This document shows positions 60,201 to 64,000 of a stretch of 64,000 nt of DNA, piece after piece. The stretch's first letter is position 1. Each line of letters opens with the position of its first letter. The position numbers and the translations under genes were made by a program. Below the pieces are notes generated by a model. The model made no database searches. It was not told where the DNA came from and worked only from the letters and a program-made list of their open reading frames with translations. Location of the stretch: positions 1 through 64,000 of the forward strand of contig JBBSPV010000019.1 of assembly GCA_038258425.1 (NCBI GenBank), read 5' to 3'. This DNA comes from DATLGB01 sp038258425. GTDB lineage: Bacteria; Actinomycetota; Thermoleophilia; Solirubrobacterales; Solirubrobacteraceae.

Positions 60201-60644
60201 ATGCCCTCCGCCTCGGATCGTTCCCTGCTGGAGGAGGTCCGGGACGCCGCGCGCGGCGCCGGGTCCCAGGACCCGCTCGTCGGCGACCTCCGCAAGGGGG
60301 GACTGCTGCCGCTGCTCGTCCTGCACTTCGCGGCCGTCGCGCCGTGCTACGGCTCCGAGCTGCGCGAGCGGGTGGCGGCGCTGACCTCCGGCGCCGTGCA
60401 GGTCAACCCGAACACGCTGTATCCGCTGCTGCGCCGCCTCGAGACCCGCGGCCTGCTCGCGGGCGACCCGGCGGCGCCGGCGGGTCGCGGGCGCCGCTAC
60501 TACTCGACGACGGCCGCGGGGCGGGCCGAGCGCGACCGCCTGATCGAGGAGGTCGGCCCCCGGCTGCGGCGCATCTCGCGCTCCATCGCGGCGATCCGGC
60601 GCGAGCTCGAGGGGGCGGTCCCCGAGGCCGCAGAGCCCGGCTGA
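60201..60644 (+). CDS. PadR-family transcriptional regulator
   Basis: 147 aa from ATG 60201. The winged helix is typical of PadR: LLPLLVLHFAAVAPCYGSEL, VQVNPNTLYPLLRRLETRGL and RRYYSTTAAGRAERDRLIEE. The C-terminal helix (LRRISRSIAAIRRELEG) would form the dimer. Its stop overlaps the next start by 1 nt (TGATG), so it is coupled with the SRPBCC gene. Confidence 0.92.
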   Translation: MPSASDRSLLEEVRDAARGAGSQDPLVGDLRKGGLLPLLVLHFAAVAPCYGSELRERVAALTSGAVQVNPNTLYPLLRRLETRGLLAGDPAAPAGRGRRYYSTTAAGRAERDRLIEEVGPRLRRISRSIAAIRRELEGAVPEAAEPG

Positions 60645-61105
60645 TGGGGCGCGTGGGGACGGCGGCCGAGGTGCCGCTGCCGGCCGCTGAGGCCCAGCGG
60701 CTGTGGCTCGACCGGACGCGCTGGCCGGCCTTCGTCGACGGCTTCTCGCACGTCGTGCGGGCCGATCCGTCCTGGCCGGACGCGGGCCGCCTCGTCTGGC
60801 AGTCCAAGCCGCACGGACGTGGAGCCGTGGTCGAGCGGGTGCTCGAGCGCTCCGACGCGCGCGTCGTGGTGGCGATCCAGGACGCGCGCCTGGCGGGCAC
60901 GCAGGCCGTGGAGTTCGCGCCGGCGCCCGGGGGCGGCAGCCAGGTCCGGCTCGAGCTGGACTACCGGCTCACGGAGCGCACGCCGCTCACCCCGGTGCTC
61001 GACCGCCTGTTCGTGCGGCGGGCGCTGCGCGACGCCCTGGTCCGGACCCTCGCGCGCTACGCCCGCGAGGCGGTCTCCGACGCCGAGCTCGCGGCGCCGG
61101 GCTGA
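60644..61105 (+). CDS. SRPBCC (START/polyketide-cyclase-like) protein
   Basis: 153 aa from ATG 60644. It is a helix-grip-fold protein: AEAQRLWLDRTRWPAFVDGF at the start, GRLVWQSKPHGRGAVVERVL in the middle strands, and a long C-terminal helix (LVRTLARYAREAVSDAELAA). It is expected to bind a hydrophobic ligand. It is coupled with PadR and convergent with the flavoprotein gene, 1 nt apart. Confidence 0.85.
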   Translation: MGRVGTAAEVPLPAAEAQRLWLDRTRWPAFVDGFSHVVRADPSWPDAGRLVWQSKPHGRGAVVERVLERSDARVVVAIQDARLAGTQAVEFAPAPGGGSQVRLELDYRLTERTPLTPVLDRLFVRRALRDALVRTLARYAREAVSDAELAAPG

Positions 61106-61106
61106 G

Positions 61107-62858
61107 CTACTCGAGCAGCCGCCCGGCCACCTGGACCTCGCCGCCGGACGCGACCAGCGCCGCCACCTCGGCGGACGGCTCGCCGACGGCCTCGCGGGCG
61201 ACGGGCTCGCCGGGGCGCCAGGTGAGGTTGACCTGCAGCGCGGGATCCGCCGCGGGGAAGTCCGAGCGGTTGTGGGCTCCGCGGGTCTCGCGGCGCTCGC
61301 GGGCGCACTCGAGCGTGGCGCGGGCGGCGAGGATCGAGCCCTTGAGGTCGAAGGCGTGCACGAGGTCGTCGAAGCCGGCGATGTCGGGCCGCACCTCCAT
61401 CGCGGCGAGCCGCTCCTGCACCGCGTCGAGCCCGGCGAGTCCGGCGTCGAGGCCCGCCTCGGAGCGCACGACGCCCGCGTGCTCGCTCATCAGGTCGCGC
61501 ACGGTGCGCTGCAACGGGCGCGGGAACTCCTCGCCGCCACGCTGGGCGAGCAGCGCGTCGACCTCGGCGCGGGCCTCGGCGATGGCGTCGCGGTCCCGGG
61601 CGAGGACGTCGAGCGAGGCCGACCACGCGGCGGCCTGGCGCCCGACGATGCGGCCGAAGACGACGCACTCGCCGAGCGAGTTGCCGCCCAGGCGGTTGGC
61701 GCCGTGCAGGCCCGTGGCGCACTCGCCGACGGCGAACAGGCCCTCGACGTCGGTCGCATGGCTGTCGGCGTCGACCCACACGCCGCCCATGGAGTAGTGC
61801 GCCGTCGGGGCGACCTCCATCGGCGTGTGGGTGATGTCGAGCATCGAGAGGTCGATGAACTGCCGGTACATGCGCGGCAGCCGGGAGAGGATGAGCTCCC
61901 GGTCGAGGTGGGAGATGTCGAGCAGCACGCCGCCCGCCGGCGTGCCCCGTCCCTCGGCGATCTCGGTGTAGTTGGCCAGCGCGATGCGGTCGCGGGTGGA
62001 GAGCTCGAGGCGCTGCGGGTCGTAGCGCTCCATGAAGCGCTCGCCGGCGGCGTTGCGCAGGACGCCCCCCTCGCCGCGGACCGCCTCGGTGACGAGGGTG
62101 CCGGCCGCCTCCTCCGGCGTGATCATCCCCGTCGGGTGGAACTGGACGAGCTCCATGTCACGCAGGCGGCAGCCCGCGTCGGCGGCGAGGCGCATGGCGT
62201 CGCCCGTGTTCTCGTCGCGGCGGGAGGAGGAGCGCCGCCAGATGCGCGTGTGGCCGCCGGCGGCGAGGATCACCGCGTCGGCGAGCACGACGAGCCGCCG
62301 GCCGTCGTCGACGTCGAAGCCGTAGGCGCCGAACACGCGGCCGTCGTGGACGAGCAGGCGGGTGATGTAGACGTCGTCGCGCGTCTGCACGCCGAGCTCG
62401 GCGGCGCGGCGCACGAGCGCCCGCTGGATCTCCCGGCCCGTGTAGTCGCCGGCGAAGCACGTGCGGCGGTGGGTGTGGGCGCCGAAGTAGCGTTGGGTGA
62501 GCCGGCCGTCCGGCTCGCGGGCGAAGTCCGCGCCCCAGCCCACGAGGTCGTCGATCGCGCCCGGGGACTCGCGCGCGAGGATCTCCACCGTCGCCGGGTC
62601 GGCCAGGTGGTAGGCCTCGCGGATCGTGTCCGCGGCGTGCTGCTGCCAGCTGTCCTCGGGATCCATGGTGCCGAGCGCGGCGTTGATCCCGCCCGCGGCG
62701 AGGACCGTGTGGGCGTCGTCGCGGCGGCGCTTGCCGACCAGCAGGACCCCGACGCCGGCCTCGGCGAGCTCGATCGCCGCGCGCAGGCCGGCGGCGCCCG
62801 TGCCGATCACGAGGACGTTGGTGGCGGTCCGGCGCTCGTCGGGGGCGGTGGTGGTCAT
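61107..62858 (-). CDS. SdhA/FrdA/NadB-family flavoprotein
   Basis: 583 aa. The dinucleotide-binding motif VLVIGTGAAGLRAAIELAEA is followed by AHTVLAAGGINAALG, where His 50 is at the place of the covalent-FAD histidine of succinate dehydrogenase (L-aspartate oxidases lack it). Later motifs are MELVQFHPTGMITPEEAAGT, RGEGGVLRNAAGERFMERYD and APTAHYSMGGVWVDADSHAT, plus the C-terminal helical capping domain. The HPTG and RGEGG features suit fumarate reductase/succinate dehydrogenase or L-aspartate oxidase. No iron-sulfur or membrane subunit, and no nadA or nadC, is near, so the choice stays open. Confidence 0.88.
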   Translation of the reverse strand: MTTTAPDERRTATNVLVIGTGAAGLRAAIELAEAGVGVLLVGKRRRDDAHTVLAAGGINAALGTMDPEDSWQQHAADTIREAYHLADPATVEILARESPGAIDDLVGWGADFAREPDGRLTQRYFGAHTHRRTCFAGDYTGREIQRALVRRAAELGVQTRDDVYITRLLVHDGRVFGAYGFDVDDGRRLVVLADAVILAAGGHTRIWRRSSSRRDENTGDAMRLAADAGCRLRDMELVQFHPTGMITPEEAAGTLVTEAVRGEGGVLRNAAGERFMERYDPQRLELSTRDRIALANYTEIAEGRGTPAGGVLLDISHLDRELILSRLPRMYRQFIDLSMLDITHTPMEVAPTAHYSMGGVWVDADSHATDVEGLFAVGECATGLHGANRLGGNSLGECVVFGRIVGRQAAAWSASLDVLARDRDAIAEARAEVDALLAQRGGEEFPRPLQRTVRDLMSEHAGVVRSEAGLDAGLAGLDAVQERLAAMEVRPDIAGFDDLVHAFDLKGSILAARATLECARERRETRGAHNRSDFPAADPALQVNLTWRPGEPVAREAVGEPSAEVAALVASGGEVQVAGRLLE

Positions 62859-62924
62859 GCCTGGGATACGTGCGCCCGCGCCTTCGCGATCCCGGAGCGG
62901 GCGCCCGCGCGGGCCCGCCGGAGC

Positions 62925-63305
62925 TCAGCCGTTCGGCTGGTCCGGATACGGCGCGTACCGGTGGTGGAGCATCAGGTCGTTGCCGTCGGGGTCGGTGAAG
63001 AAGGCCATGTGGCAGACGCCCGTGTCGAGCGTGTCGCCGAAGAAGGTCACGCCCTTGGCCTCCAGCGCGGCTCGCGCGGCGCCCACGTCCTCGACCCCGA
63101 GCGGAAGCGGATTGCCCTTCTGCGCCACGAACGGCAGCCCCATCTGCTCCGGCATCCAGATCCCCAGGCAGGTGTCACCCGCCCAGCACTCGTACTCGCC
63201 GTGCTCGTCGGGGCGCAGGCCGAGGGTGTCGCGGTAGAACGCCCGCGCGCGGTCGGCGTCCTGGCTGGGGATGCCGAGGAAGTCCAGTCCTCGGATCTCG
63301 CTCAT
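62925..63305 (-). CDS. VOC-family protein
   Basis: 126 aa from ATG 63305, overlapping the upstream stop by 1 nt. The VOC fold is shown by IRGLDFLGIPSQDADRARAF, YRDTLGLRPDEHG and VCHMAFFTDPDGNDLMLHHR. His of CHMAFF and Glu/His candidates in the end strand could bind metal. It is third in a STAS-VOC-VOC run. Confidence 0.9.
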   Translation of the reverse strand: MSEIRGLDFLGIPSQDADRARAFYRDTLGLRPDEHGEYECWAGDTCLGIWMPEQMGLPFVAQKGNPLPLGVEDVGAARAALEAKGVTFFGDTLDTGVCHMAFFTDPDGNDLMLHHRYAPYPDQPNG

Positions 63306-63658
63306 CAGTAGACCTCCCGGAAGTTGCCGATCAGGGTTATGGCGTTGCCGTCCGGGTCCGTGGTGGGCAACAGCTCGACGCCCTTGCTGACGGGTTGGAT
63401 CTCGCCCGTCTCGACGCCGCGCGCCGTGAGCTGCACCCGGCTCGCCGACAAGTCGTCGACGGCGAGGTTCAGCAGCCCGGACCCGGCGCGGACCGCGTCG
63501 ACGGTGACCTGGACCCATCCGGCGTCGGTCACCCGCCACTCCACGAGCGACGGCATCGGCCGGTTGTCCGCCGGGCGCCCGAAGAGCGCCTCGTACCAGG
63601 CGTCGGCCCGCTCCAGGTCCGAGACGGGTACGACGGCGAGGACATGCCGGATCGTCAC
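63305..63658 (-). CDS. VOC-family protein
   Basis: 117 aa from GTG 63658, overlapping the STAS gene stop (GTGA). The VOC fold is shown by VLAVVPVSDLERADAWYEAL and ELLPTTDPDGNAITLIGNF. It is short, with the VSDLERADAWYEALFGRPAD start of the common actinobacterial type. The substrate is unknown. Two VOC genes in a row may pair as a heterodimer. Confidence 0.88.
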   Translation of the reverse strand: MTIRHVLAVVPVSDLERADAWYEALFGRPADNRPMPSLVEWRVTDAGWVQVTVDAVRAGSGLLNLAVDDLSASRVQLTARGVETGEIQPVSKGVELLPTTDPDGNAITLIGNFREVY

Positions 63659-64000
63659 GACGGTCCTGCCTGCTCGTTCGCCGGCGCGGCCGGCGGCTCG
63701 TCGACGAGGTGGAGGTGCTCCTCCAGGCCCGACAGGCTGAGCACGCGGTCAAGGAAGGCCGGGCCGCGGACGAGCACGAGCTGGCGGCCGTCCTGCTCGG
63801 CGCGCGCCTGCGTCCGCATGACCAGGCGCAGGGCCATGGAGTCGATGAACTCGAGCTCGCGCAGGTCGAGCACGATCACCGGCCACTTCTCTCCCTCGGC
63901 CTCCACCAGGACGTCGTCGAGCTGCGGCGCGTTGTAGAGGTCCAGATCCCCCTTGAGCCGCAGTTGGATCTGCACGGTGTCGTCGACACGCTCGATGGCG
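63655..64000 (-). CDS. STAS-domain protein (anti-sigma-factor antagonist-like), 5' end cut by window
   Basis: The frame is open to the window edge; the residues before the GTG at 63975 (AIERVDDT) still look like a STAS start, so the true start is probably outside. The visible ~115 residues include LRLKGDLDLYNAPQLDDVLV and VIVLDLRELEFIDSMALRLV, with the regulatory Ser in FIDSMAL. Such proteins switch anti-sigma factors through phosphorylation of that serine. The C-terminal tail (EPPAAPANEQAGPS) is disordered. It is the first gene of the STAS-VOC-VOC run. Confidence 0.88.
   Translation of the reverse strand, partial: AIERVDDTVQIQLRLKGDLDLYNAPQLDDVLVEAEGEKWPVIVLDLRELEFIDSMALRLVMRTQARAEQDGRQLVLVRGPAFLDRVLSLSGLEEHLHLVDEPPAAPANEQAGPS

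Overview
The window is about 64 kb of very GC-rich DNA, densely packed, with many 1-8 nt start/stop overlaps and frequent GTG starts. Several features point to a high-GC actinobacterium, most likely Thermoleophilia/Solirubrobacterales: a full Mce lipid-transport operon with its own ATPase, an actinobacterial-type integration host factor, a deazaflavin-dependent (Ddn-type) oxidoreductase, a rifamycin phosphotransferase, and many leaderless genes with a TANNNT -10 box 7-13 nt before the start codon. The taxon is inferred from gene content and composition only.

Layout. 1-5.3 kb: end of a histidine phosphatase gene, a rifamycin phosphotransferase (rph) with a rifamycin-associated-element-like palindrome in its leader, a YCII/DGPF protein paired with an ECF42-type sigma factor, and a VOC-family gene remnant. 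5.3-6.8 kb: a membrane protein and a lipoprotein. 6.9-22.3 kb: the Mce operon (two YrbE permeases, Mkl/MlaF-type ATPase, six MCE proteins) followed by an MMPL/RND exporter, a thioredoxin-fold protein and a B3/B4-domain protein. 22.4-24.8 kb: small proteins, a VOC protein, a 56-nt tandem repeat and an orphan actinobacterial IHF with a possible structured leader. 24.8-28.3 kb: a serine-palmitoyltransferase-like enzyme divergent from a GNAT-fold acyltransferase and a fatty-acid hydroxylase, a candidate sphingolipid/ceramide locus. 28.3-32.6 kb: AlkA glycosylase, convergent with a TPP-riboswitch operon for thiamin-pyrimidine uptake whose last gene is a PEP mutase/isocitrate lyase-like enzyme.

32.6-38.9 kb: Ddn-type oxidoreductase, MBL hydrolase and divergent TetR regulator, an Rv1264-like adenylate cyclase, two REP-like repeats, a VWA/CoxE + MoxR pair and a small membrane protein. 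39-45.2 kb: ArsA-type ATPase operon, a secreted C5-epimerase-domain protein divergent from a lipoprotein, and a Ca2+/H+ antiporter. 45.2-49.1 kb: VOC protein, DHFR-like reductase, BBE-type flavoprotein and a divergent MocR regulator. 49.1-58.9 kb: a large LuxR (LAL) regulator, an alpha/beta-hydrolase-glycosyltransferase fusion, a methyltransferase, an AraC-VOC-UvrA2 cassette and a membrane protein. 59-64 kb: acyl-CoA dehydrogenase behind a TetR-type operator, PadR and SRPBCC genes, an SdhA/NadB-family flavoprotein, two VOC proteins and a STAS protein cut by the window edge.

The points most worth following are the candidate sphingolipid locus, the riboswitch-controlled PEP-mutase-like gene, the two divergent gene pairs whose -10 boxes share one TA step, the hydrolase-glycosyltransferase fusion, and the possible three-way-junction RNA ahead of the IHF gene. 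No tRNA, rRNA, CRISPR array, insertion sequence or prophage was recognised.
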